From Thiomicrospira microaerophila (GTDB taxonomy: Bacteria > Pseudomonadota > Gammaproteobacteria > Thiomicrospirales > Thiomicrospiraceae), in the NCBI RefSeq assembly GCF_000934765.1, contig NZ_JYNN01000015.1, positions 1-64,000 on the forward strand: a stretch of DNA of 64,000 nt, read 5' to 3'. The notes beneath the pieces are model-generated. The model saw only the letters and a program-made list of their open reading frames with translations, did not search any database and had not been told where the DNA came from. This document shows positions 47,725 through 56,302 of the stretch, piece after piece. Position numbers and translations under genes: made by a program. Every line of letters starts with the position of its first letter. Within the stretch, counting starts at the first letter, position 1.

Positions 47725-48798
47725 GTGGCAGAAGCAAACACAACCATTGACCCGAATGATCTTGATAGCATCGATGCGTTATTGGATGAAGCGGAATTTG
47801 ATTTTGATGAGGCGGAGCAAGATGGCGACCTACCTGATCTTGATCTTGATCTTGATGTGGAGCAGCTAGAGCCAGATGTGACCTCACCCGCAGAGGATAG
47901 CGAGCCTGAGTCGTCGCAGGAAACGGCTGAAGACGAAGAATTAAATGCCATGCTGGGGTTAGATGATACCCCTTCTCCTGCGGCAGCGGTAGCGCCAGCG
48001 GTGGCCGCCGGTGCGGCCGCTGCCGCTGTGCAATCCTTGAGTGATAATGATGCCGACGATTTTATATCTCGTCGCTCGCAAGCATCCCAGACAACAGATG
48101 AATTAACGGTGGAAGAAATGGACGCTATTAAAAAAATGATAATAGGTTTTGGTGTAGGCTTAATTATATTGCTGATTGTAGCTATTGTATTTGCGGCGAT
48201 GGCCGCATTTAGTTCTGGCACTGATGCCGCACTAAATGAAAAAGTAACAGAAATAAAAGAAGAAACTGAAATTGCCCGTATCGCCGTACAGTCAAATGAA
48301 AAAGCCTTGCGAGATTTAAATCGTAAATTAGATGCCTTAAGTTTCCAAGTTGAGCAATTGAGTGCCGATATGATTGCTGTTAACCAAAGTGCTCAAGGCG
48401 GGCAGGTAGTTGAACGTGGCGGTATCTTGCCTGCACCTGTTGCCACCGTGCCTACGCCTAGCCCTCAGGTAGCGGCTCAAGTATCTCAAGGTTTAGAGGA
48501 TAAAGTCGATAGTATAACCAGAAGTCTTGCGCTTGCTCAGCGCCGTATTGTCGAAGTTAATAATCGTGTAACGAGTTTGCAGCAGCAGCAGGGGACGGTG
48601 CTTAAATCTGTTAAGGATATTGAAAAAAACATGCTTGAACAGCAGTTATCTGTGTCAACGCCAGATAAGTCAGTAAAAAAAGATGAAAAAGAAAGCGCTG
48701 GTATTGAAAGGCCTCAGTCGGCGCCTACGCATAATTATCGTTATCAAGCGCCCACAGGTTTAATGTATCAGCCTGCTGGGTCCGGTGTGTACCCCTAG
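47725..48798 (+). CDS. Membrane protein with acidic N-terminus and coiled coils (unknown)
   Basis: 357 residues from GTG 47725; a TTG at 47713 is an alternative and neither has a clear ribosome site. The first 85 residues are very acidic, with a repeated DLDLDLD stretch, followed by an Ala/Val/Pro-rich linker. One membrane helix (about 138-162, MIIGFGVGLIILLIVAIVF) puts the acidic part in the cytoplasm. The outer part has coiled coils (about 168-220 and 252-300) and a Tyr/Pro-rich tail. I do not recognise the family. It sits between the LppC-like gene and FlgP; a structural role across the envelope at the flagellar pole is inferred. Confidence 0.7.
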   Translation: MAEANTTIDPNDLDSIDALLDEAEFDFDEAEQDGDLPDLDLDLDVEQLEPDVTSPAEDSEPESSQETAEDEELNAMLGLDDTPSPAAAVAPAVAAGAAAAAVQSLSDNDADDFISRRSQASQTTDELTVEEMDAIKKMIIGFGVGLIILLIVAIVFAAMAAFSSGTDAALNEKVTEIKEETEIARIAVQSNEKALRDLNRKLDALSFQVEQLSADMIAVNQSAQGGQVVERGGILPAPVATVPTPSPQVAAQVSQGLEDKVDSITRSLALAQRRIVEVNNRVTSLQQQQGTVLKSVKDIEKNMLEQQLSVSTPDKSVKKDEKESAGIERPQSAPTHNYRYQAPTGLMYQPAGSGVYP

Positions 48799-48813
48799 CC
48801 CGGATGTTTGATA
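48799..48813. repeat. CCCGGATGTTTGATA short repeat, copy 2
   Basis: Identical 15-mer to 7323-7337. Both begin right after a stop codon. Purpose unknown. Confidence 0.4.
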
Positions 48814-48851
48814 AATTTTTAAAAGTTTAATGAGTAGATCTGGAGCAAGGA

Positions 48852-49571
48852 ATGAAAAAACAAATAATGGTACTAAGCTTAGCGAGTGTCATCACGTTGG
48901 CGGGCTGTGAACAGAACCCTAAAATGAATGAAGCAAACAGCGGCTATAATCAAAATGGTGCGTTGATGGCGAGTAAGCAAGAAACGGCGGGGCTAAACTT
49001 GTCTGATAAAGATATTGAACGTTTGGCCGCCGAGTTGATTCGTCAGCAGCGTGCGGCGGACCAAGCCGCAAAACCTGATCAGCGCGTCGTAAGGCAAGAT
49101 GTCATACGTCAAGAGATGATGCCCGCGCGTATCTTGGTACAGGAACCTGCTCCCCAGGAAAAGATTAAAATTACCGGTGTGGGTTACGGTGCTGAAAACG
49201 GCTTTGAAGGTTTTACTGATGGTCAGCGCAGACTGATGGCCATTCGTGCATCTAAGTTGGATGCTTATCGTTCGTTAGCGGAGCAGATTTACGGTATTAA
49301 GATTGACAGTAATACATCTGTAGCGACTTTAACGGCACAGAGTGATAGTTTTAGAGCACGTGTAAATGCCGTTGTGCGCGGTGCGCGTATTGTCAGTATT
49401 ACGCCAATGGCCGATAATAACTATGAAACCGTGTTAGAAGTGTTCGTTGATCGTGGATTTTTTGAAGATGTTTTTGTATACTCTAACAACAATCAAAGAC
49501 GAATGATTTTAGAACCCATGGAAACCTGTACCATGGGTATCAATTGTTACGACGCGGACAGTTATCGATAG
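48852..49571 (+). CDS. flgP: Flagellar outer-membrane lipoprotein FlgP (LPP20 family)
   Basis: 239 residues with a lipoprotein signal (lipobox ITLAGC, C19). A polar linker leads to an LPP20 domain (about 105-225): KITGVGYGAENGF, RRLMAIRASKLDAYRSLAEQIYGIKIDSNTSV, VNAVVRGARIV and YETVLEVFVD, as in FlgP of Vibrio and Campylobacter. FlgP forms outer-membrane-proximal rings or the basal disk around the motor and is needed for motility or torque. Together with flgT (16837) it suggests an enlarged polar motor. The ATG follows GGAGCAAGG. Its usual partner flgO was not seen nearby. Confidence 0.8.
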   Translation: MKKQIMVLSLASVITLAGCEQNPKMNEANSGYNQNGALMASKQETAGLNLSDKDIERLAAELIRQQRAADQAAKPDQRVVRQDVIRQEMMPARILVQEPAPQEKIKITGVGYGAENGFEGFTDGQRRLMAIRASKLDAYRSLAEQIYGIKIDSNTSVATLTAQSDSFRARVNAVVRGARIVSITPMADNNYETVLEVFVDRGFFEDVFVYSNNNQRRMILEPMETCTMGINCYDADSYR

Positions 49572-49603
49572 CCGCGTGGCTAATCCATAACGAGAGGTGA
49601 TAC

Positions 49604-49966
49604 ATGCTGGCTAAAGTGGTGATAATGGGATCGTTAACGCTCTGCTTTGGCTGGCAATCTGTTGCCCAGGCTAGCAGTATTTCAGCTAGAGTGAACGTAT
49701 TTGAAACCAAATTGTCGCAATTTGAGCGGCAAATGAATGAGCTTAAAGCCCAGCAAGTGAACCAAATACAAACGTCTGAAGACAATGAGGCGAGAATCAA
49801 GTCGATTGTATCTCGCCTAAATATGTTAGAAGATCAAATGAATTACACATCGCCGTCCTCATCAACCGGCAGGTATACAATCCCTGCTGGTCAGGCGCAC
49901 TATTCCAATAGTTACTCCAATACGTATTCCAACCGTTTTACAGATCGACTTTATACTTATCCCTAG
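49604..49966 (+). CDS. Small exported coiled-coil protein (unknown)
   Basis: 120 residues with a signal peptide (cleavage near AQA-SSI, about 23), a heptad-rich coiled coil (about 27-80, VFETKLSQFERQMNELKAQQ and IVSRLNMLEDQM), and a Ser/Tyr-rich tail with SNSYSNTYSNRF. The family is not recognised. It begins 33 bp after flgP with a GAGAGGTGA ribosome site and ends the run before a hairpin, so it is probably cotranscribed with flgP and may bind it in the periplasm. Confidence 0.7.
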   Translation: MLAKVVIMGSLTLCFGWQSVAQASSISARVNVFETKLSQFERQMNELKAQQVNQIQTSEDNEARIKSIVSRLNMLEDQMNYTSPSSSTGRYTIPAGQAHYSNSYSNTYSNRFTDRLYTYP

Positions 49967-49967
49967 C

Positions 49968-49988
49968 GGGTGCTGTGCGCACCCTTTT
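49968..49988. terminator. Terminator after the FlgP-linked genes
   Basis: GGGTGC, TGTGC, GCACCC followed by TTTT; it also separates the convergent pfp gene. Confidence 0.65.
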
Positions 49989-49997
49989 GGCAGGCGG

Positions 49998-51284
49998 TTA
50001 TTCTAGTGATGTATCGGGGTTAAATGCTGCGAGCTGTTTAGGCAAGGTATTGAGTTTTAAAGGTGAAATGTCGGCCATCCCGTTTTTGAATGGAATCGGA
50101 TATTCACCTTGGATCAAGGGGAGTAGATAGTCAATGCCTGCTTGTGTTACCCCCATGCCATCTTCGGTTATAAAGGCATCGGGTACGGTTTTTTCAAGCT
50201 CCGCAACCGTGTCTAAGGCGACAGACTCAAAGGTGTAACTAAACGGAGCGTCTGATGTTTTAATAATAATTGGGAGCACCCCTTGTTCACCTCTTAATGC
50301 GGCTTTAACCGCCGCTTCGCCGGCACCATAGGCCATTTGCCAATCGGTGAGCGAAATCAGATGACTGGCAGAACGTTGCAGATAGTCTGGGTTGGCGCTG
50401 TGCGTTTTAACCCCAAGCGCTTTGGCTACAAGATGCCCGAGTTTTTCACCGACGCCGCCGAGTTGAGTAAAGGTATGGCCATGTGCATGCTCAATCCCTT
50501 CCACGGAAATATATTGCCCCTCTTCATTTTTAATGCCTTCGGAGACAGCGCAAACGCAATACCCTTTTTGTTCAATCAGCTGGGCCACTTTATTTAAGAA
50601 AGCGGCGCGCTGAAAAGGGCGTTCAGCCGGCAAGATAATCAGCGGTAAGTCGGGTAAGGCTTGTTTTACCAGTGCGGGGGCTAATGATAGCCAGCCGGTG
50701 TTTCGTCCCATGGTTTCGAGAACAAAGAAGCGGGTTGAGGTAGGGTGCATGGATTGAATATCGAGTGTTGCTTCAAAAAAGCTAGTGGCAAGATATTTAG
50801 CGGCGCTACCAAACCCAGGGCTACAATGCGACAGCGCCAAATCGTTATCGATGGTTTTGGCTACGCCAATGCAGGTTACAGGGTGGCCGTGGCGGCAACA
50901 ATAGTCGGCCACTTTTTGTGCGGTCAACATCGAGCCATTGCCGCCATTGTAGAAAAAATAACCAATTTGATAATGGCTAAAAATTGCCAAAATACGTGCA
51001 TATTGATCTGGACGTGCCGCCTCTGACTCAAGATCAAATCGACAGGCCTGAAAGGCGGCACCAGGTAAGTGCTTTAACCGCTCAATTTCCGGCGTGTTAA
51101 GTAAATCAATATCTACAAGCGCCTCGTCTAACAACCCCTTAATGCCATTCAGTGCCGCATAGGTTTTACCAAATACGCCAGGGTGTTGTTTGACCGTTTC
51201 AAACACGGCCGCCGCACTCGCATTAATAACAGCCGATACGCCGCCCGCTTGTGCATAAAGCACATTATTTGCTGATTTAATCAT
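49998..51284 (-). CDS. pfp: PPi-dependent 6-phosphofructokinase
   Basis: 428 residues. The phosphofructokinase core shows YAQAGGVSAVINASAAAV, FFYNGGNGSMLTAQKVAD, CIGVAKTIDNDLALSHCSPGFGSAAK, and ETMGRNTGWLSLAPAL. The lysine in AKTIDND (where ATP enzymes have Gly) marks the PPi-dependent type. The enzyme is reversible and, in autotrophs and methylotrophs of this kind, also acts on sedoheptulose bisphosphate in the Calvin or RuMP cycles while making PPi. That is known for the family and inferred here. fbp and ppa lie in the same window. Confidence 0.88.
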   Translation of the reverse strand: MIKSANNVLYAQAGGVSAVINASAAAVFETVKQHPGVFGKTYAALNGIKGLLDEALVDIDLLNTPEIERLKHLPGAAFQACRFDLESEAARPDQYARILAIFSHYQIGYFFYNGGNGSMLTAQKVADYCCRHGHPVTCIGVAKTIDNDLALSHCSPGFGSAAKYLATSFFEATLDIQSMHPTSTRFFVLETMGRNTGWLSLAPALVKQALPDLPLIILPAERPFQRAAFLNKVAQLIEQKGYCVCAVSEGIKNEEGQYISVEGIEHAHGHTFTQLGGVGEKLGHLVAKALGVKTHSANPDYLQRSASHLISLTDWQMAYGAGEAAVKAALRGEQGVLPIIIKTSDAPFSYTFESVALDTVAELEKTVPDAFITEDGMGVTQAGIDYLLPLIQGEYPIPFKNGMADISPLKLNTLPKQLAAFNPDTSLE

Positions 51285-51362
51285 GGGTTTTTTCCAGTTT
51301 ATAATAAATGTTCAAGCATTATAAAATATCTAGATGAACAAAAAATGACTTTGGTAGGATCT

Positions 51363-51399
51363 GGAGGCTGTTGAACGTACACGTCCGACAGGCGCCTAG
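51363..51399. repeat. Imperfect inverted repeat sharing the IS end sequence
   Basis: CTGGAGGCTGTTGAACGT and ACGTCCGACAGGCGCCTAG are imperfect inverted arms (about 13 of 19 positions) around a two-base centre. The right arm matches the IS end at 299-315 at 16 of 17 positions. It spans the rnd stop codon and may be an IS-derived remnant or a transcription stem. Confidence 0.45.
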
Positions 51400-52490
51400 C
51401 TAAGATGTTGTTTGAGTGGGTCGCTGAGTATGCGCTTTCGCCAACCCCTCTCTAGCTCATTAGGTTGTTGCCGAAGCAGCGCCAGCAGGGCGGCTTTGTT
51501 GTATAGATTATGCGGCGAAATGCCTTTATCTTGAGCAACTTGCTGTGCAAAATCTTGTGCGCGTTGCAGCCATTCCAATTCATCCAGTGTGGGAGGTGGC
51601 GCGCTGTTATTTTTTTTAGGCCAATATTCGGGGTGAGCAAACGCCAGGTCTAGTTGTTCAATTAAATGTTTACCATACTGGCGTACGATAGACGCACTGA
51701 TGCCCGGTACCTTATACAAGCTTTCAATCTCTTTTACCGGTCGCTTGGCTAGGCTGACAATCACTTCATCATTAATGACCCACTTTCGCGGCAAATTTTG
51801 CCTAACGGCTTGTTCTTCACGCCAAGCAGCAAGCGCTTTAACCAGGCCTAAGCGTTTAGCGTTAAAGCCCTTGGTGCCTTTAACTTTCAACCAGGCCTGG
51901 TCGGGGTCAATGGTGTACAGGCTGGGTTGCAACATCTGTTGAATGTCGTCATGGAGTGCTTGCTTTTGTTCATCCGTTAGCGTGTTCTGTAGTTTGCGAT
52001 ACCAAGGGGCTAGATAGCGTACATCATCCAAAGCATATTGGATTTGTGCCTCTGAAAGCGGGCGTTTGAGCCAATTAGTGCGACTCATGCTCTTGTCTAG
52101 TATCACGCTAAACTCAGCTTCAACCACGCGTGCAAAGCCTGCCATATCGCCATAGCCTAAAAACACCCCCGCAATTTGAGTGTCGAACAGGTTTTGCGGC
52201 ATGGTTTGGCCTAATTGAAAAAGCACTTCAATGTCTTGCCTTGCTGAATGAAATACTTTACATATCTTCGGGTTCGCCATCAGCTGCCACAAGGGAGATA
52301 AGTCATCGATCGGCAGCGGGTCCACTAAAATAAGTTCATCTTCGGCTGTGCAGATTTGTACCAGTGCCAGAATAGGATAGTAGGTGTCCTTTCTAATGAA
52401 TTCAGTGTCAATAGCTAACCAGGCCTGGTTAGCCAAATGGTCGCAGATCTTGAGCAGTGCGTCGCTATGCGTAATGGTTGTATAGTTCAT
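51396..52490 (-). CDS. rnd: Ribonuclease D
   Basis: 364 residues. The DEDD exonuclease domain has WLAIDTEFIRKDTYYP (first D and E), VFHSARQDIEVLFQLG (second D) and YALDDVRYLAPWYRKL (third D with Tyr). An HRDC domain follows (about 205-285). RNase D trims the 3' ends of tRNA and small RNAs. Two AACCAGGCCTGGT palindromes lie inside the gene (51889-51901 and 52414-52433). Confidence 0.94.
   Translation of the reverse strand: MNYTTITHSDALLKICDHLANQAWLAIDTEFIRKDTYYPILALVQICTAEDELILVDPLPIDDLSPLWQLMANPKICKVFHSARQDIEVLFQLGQTMPQNLFDTQIAGVFLGYGDMAGFARVVEAEFSVILDKSMSRTNWLKRPLSEAQIQYALDDVRYLAPWYRKLQNTLTDEQKQALHDDIQQMLQPSLYTIDPDQAWLKVKGTKGFNAKRLGLVKALAAWREEQAVRQNLPRKWVINDEVIVSLAKRPVKEIESLYKVPGISASIVRQYGKHLIEQLDLAFAHPEYWPKKNNSAPPPTLDELEWLQRAQDFAQQVAQDKGISPHNLYNKAALLALLRQQPNELERGWRKRILSDPLKQHLS
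51889..51901. repeat. AACCAGGCCTGGT palindrome, copy 4 (inside rnd)
   Basis: Exact 13-base core within the rnd coding region. Confidence 0.7.
52414..52433. repeat. 20-bp perfect palindrome containing the AACCAGGCCTGGT core, copy 5 (inside rnd)
   Basis: GCTAACCAGGCCTGGTTAGC is a perfect palindrome around the core, in the codons just after the first catalytic acidic pair of RNase D. Confidence 0.75.
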
Positions 52491-52612
52491 AGCGCAAGTT
52501 TAGGCTTTGTGATGTATTTAAGCAAGATGATTTACATTGCAAGATGATAGAAAAAAGCGAGAGGTAGGTTAAGCTTGCAGGCTCGGGTGTCTTTTTTGAT
52601 CTAAATGGTTTT

Positions 52613-52629
52613 TTGGCATGGTGGTTGCT
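52613..52629 (+). promoter_or_regulatory. Sigma-54 promoter for flgFGH
   Basis: TTGGCAT-N5-TTGCT; GG and GC are correctly spaced, one mismatch in the -24 element. flgF starts 98 bp downstream. Confidence 0.78.
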
Positions 52630-52726
52630 TTAAGAATTTCGTCAAGCAATGAGATCGCTAACACACAAGGTTGGTTTCACTAAGTTGCTTATCGCTAACA
52701 TTAAATAAACAAAGGAGTCCTGTTGC

Positions 52727-53470
52727 ATGGATCGTATGCTATATGTCTCGATGAGTGGCGCGAAAGAGGCCATGCTGTCGCAGGCGAATAATGCAAACAA
52801 TTTAGCCAATGCAACCACGGATGGCTTTAAACAGGATTTTAACCAATTTCGGGCGCAGCATATGGAAGGCCCAGGTTGGCATACGCGAACCTATTCGCTG
52901 GATGAGCGTCCCGCGACAGATTTTACCGCAGGGCCTATCAAGGTAACCGGGCGAGCTATGGATGTCGCCACCAAAGAAAATGGCTACATGGCGATACTGA
53001 CACCGGCAGGGGATGAAGCTTATATTCGTTCAGCGAGTATGCAGATTGCGGCAGACGGACAGTTGTTAGATGTGCATGGTCATCCGATGTTGAATGCAGC
53101 GGGTGCGCCGATTGTTTTGCCGCCGGTTGATTATCTAGAAATCGGCCATGATGGCACAATTAGCGTTGTACCCGCCGGTGCGCCGGCGAATGAAGTGGTG
53201 GTGATCGATCAATTACGATTGGTTGAGCCAGATCATCGTCAGCTTGAAAAGGGGTTGGATGGCTTTATTCGTCAGCGCCCAGGCAATGAGGAGTTGGGGC
53301 AGACCAATATTCGTGTTATCAGTGGTGCGCTAGAAGGCAGTAACGTGAATACCATTCAGGCCTTGACGACCATGATTGAATTAACCCGAAAATATGAGAT
53401 GCAAGTCAAGATGATGAAAACCAGTAAAGACCATGCCGGTGCATCCGATAAACTACTATCAATTAGATAG
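52727..53470 (+). CDS. flgF: Flagellar proximal rod protein FlgF
   Basis: 247 residues. The start DRMLYVSMSGAKEAMLSQANNANNLANATTDGFK and the end ISGALEGSNVNTIQALTTMIELTRKYEMQVKMMKT are the FlgF marks; the middle has VATKENGYMAIL. It forms part of the rod in the periplasm. AAGGAG precedes the ATG. It heads the second flagellar block, and flgG follows after 12 bp. Confidence 0.96.
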   Translation: MDRMLYVSMSGAKEAMLSQANNANNLANATTDGFKQDFNQFRAQHMEGPGWHTRTYSLDERPATDFTAGPIKVTGRAMDVATKENGYMAILTPAGDEAYIRSASMQIAADGQLLDVHGHPMLNAAGAPIVLPPVDYLEIGHDGTISVVPAGAPANEVVVIDQLRLVEPDHRQLEKGLDGFIRQRPGNEELGQTNIRVISGALEGSNVNTIQALTTMIELTRKYEMQVKMMKTSKDHAGASDKLLSIR

Positions 53471-53482
53471 TGAGGACCTGAG

Positions 53483-54274
53483 ATGAATAGAGCACTCTAT
53501 GTAGCGAAAACCGGTTTGGAAGCCCAGCAATTTCGTTTGGCCGCCATTTCAAATAACCTGGCGAATGCCAATACTTATGGTTATAAAGCGGGGCGGGCTG
53601 AATTTGATGATTTGCTTTATCAAAATGTGCGCATGCCTGGCGCACAAGCCGGGCAAGATGAGGCCAATACCTTGCCTTCAGGCTTGCAGCTAGGTGTAGG
53701 GGTTAAAGCGGTTGGTGTGCAAAAGATTCACACACAAGGTAATTTGATGATTACCGATAATCAGCTGGATTTGGCGATTGATGGTAAAGGGTTTTTTCGG
53801 GTGCTTGATCCCGAGGGGAATATTATGTATACCCGTGACGGCTCATTTCAGCTGAATCAAAACGGGGATATTGTCACATCATCAGGTTATTTGCTAGAAC
53901 CCAATGTTCAGGTGCCGCCTAATGTTACCGAAATTGCAATTGGGCGAGATGGCACGATTCTGGCTAAAGAGCCGGGTGTGGCCGCGCCGATTAACCTCGG
54001 TCAGTTAGAGATTGCGATGTTTATCAATCCTGCCGGTTTAGAGTCCGTCGGGCAGAATATGTATTACGAAACCATCGCCAGTGGTGCGCCGGTGGTAAAT
54101 AACCCGAACAATGAGGATGCTGGCGCGGTGATCCAAGGGGCGCTAGAAGCCTCTAATGTCAATACGGTAGAAGAGTTGATTGGCATGATTGAAGCGCAGC
54201 GCACCTATGAAATGAATTCCAAAGCGGTATCAGCGGCAGACGGCATGATGCAATACTTGAATAATAACGTTTAA
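53483..54274 (+). CDS. flgG: Flagellar distal rod protein FlgG
   Basis: 263 residues, the canonical length. It has ALYVAKTGLEAQQFRLAAISNNLANANTYGYK, the conserved LAIDGKGFFRVL, and the C-terminal LEASNVNTVEELIGMIEAQRTYEMNSKAVSAADGM. It builds the distal rod that crosses the P and L rings. flgH begins 29 bp later. Confidence 0.97.
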   Translation: MNRALYVAKTGLEAQQFRLAAISNNLANANTYGYKAGRAEFDDLLYQNVRMPGAQAGQDEANTLPSGLQLGVGVKAVGVQKIHTQGNLMITDNQLDLAIDGKGFFRVLDPEGNIMYTRDGSFQLNQNGDIVTSSGYLLEPNVQVPPNVTEIAIGRDGTILAKEPGVAAPINLGQLEIAMFINPAGLESVGQNMYYETIASGAPVVNNPNNEDAGAVIQGALEASNVNTVEELIGMIEAQRTYEMNSKAVSAADGMMQYLNNNV

Positions 54275-54303
54275 AAGAGATAAATAACGAGGAGGCTAGA
54301 CGA

Positions 54304-55005
54304 GTGAAAACAAGACGTATCGCATTTGGCTTGTCCTTGGTTGGGTTATTGGTGCTACAAGGCTGCTCGAGCACCCCGGAACGGCTGGAAGCGTTCAATT
54401 ATGAGCCAAGTTATCCAATGAATTTGGCGCAAGCACCCAGGCCGGCTAACGGGTCACTTTATCAGAGTGCACAAGCCATGACCCTGTTTGATGATGCGCG
54501 CGCGCATCGCGTTGGCGATATTATTACCATTGTTTTAACCGAAAAGTTTAACGCCAATAAAAATGATCAGGCCAGCTTTAACCGTAATAATAATGCTGAC
54601 TTTGGTGTTACCAATCCGCTTAATTTTTTAGGGCGTGGACCGGCTGATATTGCGGGCGCACTGGGTACCGGCGGTATAGGCTATGGTTCCAGTAACAGTT
54701 TCTCAGGTAACAGTGATATTAAACAAAACTCTTCTGTATCCGGTTCTGTCGCGGTGACGGTGATTGAGGTGATTCCAAACGGTAACCTGGTGGTACGGGG
54801 TGAAAAATGGATCACGGTACATGATGGTGAAGAAGTGATTCGTTTTGCGGGTATTGTGCGTCCGCAAGATATTAAACCCGATAACAGTATTGATTCTTCT
54901 AAGGTGGCCGATGTCCGCCTTATATATCGCGACACAGGCATTGCGGGTGATACCGCAAGACCGGGTGCGATGACACGTTTTTTGTCAAAGTTTTGGCCGC
55001 TTTAA
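54304..55005 (+). CDS. flgH: Flagellar L-ring lipoprotein FlgH
   Basis: 233 residues from GTG 54304 with GAGGAGG upstream. The lipobox is LVLQGCSS (about residue 21). Core motifs are LFDDARAHRVGDIITIVLTEKF and NGNLVVRGEKWITVHDGEEVIRFAGIVRPQDI, DVRLIYRDTG. It forms the L ring in the outer membrane. A strong terminator follows at 55094, so flgH is the end of the flgFGH unit. Confidence 0.96.
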   Translation: MKTRRIAFGLSLVGLLVLQGCSSTPERLEAFNYEPSYPMNLAQAPRPANGSLYQSAQAMTLFDDARAHRVGDIITIVLTEKFNANKNDQASFNRNNNADFGVTNPLNFLGRGPADIAGALGTGGIGYGSSNSFSGNSDIKQNSSVSGSVAVTVIEVIPNGNLVVRGEKWITVHDGEEVIRFAGIVRPQDIKPDNSIDSSKVADVRLIYRDTGIAGDTARPGAMTRFLSKFWPL

Positions 55006-55093
55006 ATGGAGTTGACGAACTTCAAATAAAGGCCTAAAACGTGACCCGGCTTGTTTTTATACTCTCCTTTTTGCAAGTCGGTTTTTTCTTCTT

Positions 55094-55136
55094 AAGCGCC
55101 CAGCCTGCTTTGTACAGTCTGGGCGCTTTCTTTTTA
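55094..55136 (+). terminator. Rho-independent terminator between flgH and flgI
   Basis: AAGCGCCCAG and CTGGGCGCTT are perfect 10-bp arms with a 15-base loop, followed by TCTTTTT. Confidence 0.9.
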
Positions 55137-55139
55137 GGT

Positions 55140-55156
55140 TTGGCATATAACCTGCT
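55140..55156 (+). promoter_or_regulatory. Sigma-54 promoter for flgIJKL
   Basis: TTGGCAT-N5-CTGCT right after the terminator, with correct GG-to-GC spacing. flgI starts 42 bp downstream. Confidence 0.7.
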
Positions 55157-55197
55157 TTAATTTTAAATACATTCCCATTTTACTTTCTGAGGACAGC

Positions 55198-56301
55198 ATG
55201 TTAAGCAAAAAAGCCCTATTTGTTTTGATCGCTTTAATGACCTGGAGCAGTATTGCCCTCGCGACCTCGCGCATAAAAGATTTGGCAAGTGTTGCCGGCG
55301 TGCGCGATAACCAGCTGGTGGGTTATGGTTTAGTGGTGGGGTTAAATGGGTCGGGTGATAATACCCCCTTTGCAGAGCAAAGTCTCATAAGCATGCTCAA
55401 TAAGTTTGGTATTAACGTGCCGCCTGGTGTCAGAACCAACTCCAAAAATGTCGCCGCCGTGGCCGTGCACGCCACCTTGCCGGCATTTGCAGAGCCGGGT
55501 CAAGCCATTGACATTACCGTCTCCTCGTTGGGTAACGCAAAAAGTCTGCAGGGCGGTACCTTGTTATTGACACCGCTTAAAGGGGTTGATAATCAAGTTT
55601 ACGCGCTTGCACAGGGTAATTTGATTGTGGGCGGTATGGACGCGAGTGGGCGTGATGGTTCCAGAGTCACGGTTAATGTACCTAGTGTTGGGCGTGTGCC
55701 GAATGGGGGAATTGTTGAGCGCGCGGTAAATACCGGGTTTGATTTAGGTTCAACTGTGGTGTTAAATCTACATCGTGCCGACTTTACTACGGCCAACAAT
55801 ATGACCGAAGCGATTAACCAACTACTCGGTGAAGGGGCGGCGCGCGCACTCGGGGGTGGGTCTATTGAAGTGCTTGCGCCTAGAATTCCGGATCAGCGAG
55901 TCTCGTTTTTATCGGTACTCGAAAATATACAGGTTGAACAGGGCGAAAGTGCAGCGCGCGTGATCGTTAACTCACGCACCGGCACGGTTGTGATTGGACA
56001 AACGGTGCGCGTGAGCCCTGCGGCTGTCACCCATGGTGGGATGACGGTTAGAATTGCGGAGCGTGAAGAAGTGGTGCAGCCGGGTGCCTTTGCCGGTGGG
56101 CAAGCGGCTATGCAACAAAATGCCGATATTGATATCGAACAGCAGGGCGATGGCAGAATGTTTAAATTTGACTCGGGGGTGACCTTGGACTCCTTAGTCG
56201 ATGCGGTCAACAAAGTCGGCGCCGCTCCCAGCGACTTAGTTGCCATCTTAGAAGCCCTACAACAAGCGGGTGCCTTGCGTGCCCAGCTGATGGTGATTTA
56301 A
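55198..56301 (+). CDS. flgI: Flagellar P-ring protein FlgI
   Basis: 367 residues with a cleaved signal peptide (about 1-22, SIALA-TSR). Family blocks are [51 protein letters not shown] and the C-terminal [29 protein letters not shown]. It forms the periplasmic P ring with help from FlgA. It starts a separate sigma-54 unit with flgJ, flgK and flgL; flgJ begins 1 bp after the stop. Confidence 0.97.
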   Translation: MLSKKALFVLIALMTWSSIALATSRIKDLASVAGVRDNQLVGYGLVVGLNGSGDNTPFAEQSLISMLNKFGINVPPGVRTNSKNVAAVAVHATLPAFAEPGQAIDITVSSLGNAKSLQGGTLLLTPLKGVDNQVYALAQGNLIVGGMDASGRDGSRVTVNVPSVGRVPNGGIVERAVNTGFDLGSTVVLNLHRADFTTANNMTEAINQLLGEGAARALGGGSIEVLAPRIPDQRVSFLSVLENIQVEQGESAARVIVNSRTGTVVIGQTVRVSPAAVTHGGMTVRIAEREEVVQPGAFAGGQAAMQQNADIDIEQQGDGRMFKFDSGVTLDSLVDAVNKVGAAPSDLVAILEALQQAGALRAQLMVI

Positions 56302-56302
56302 T

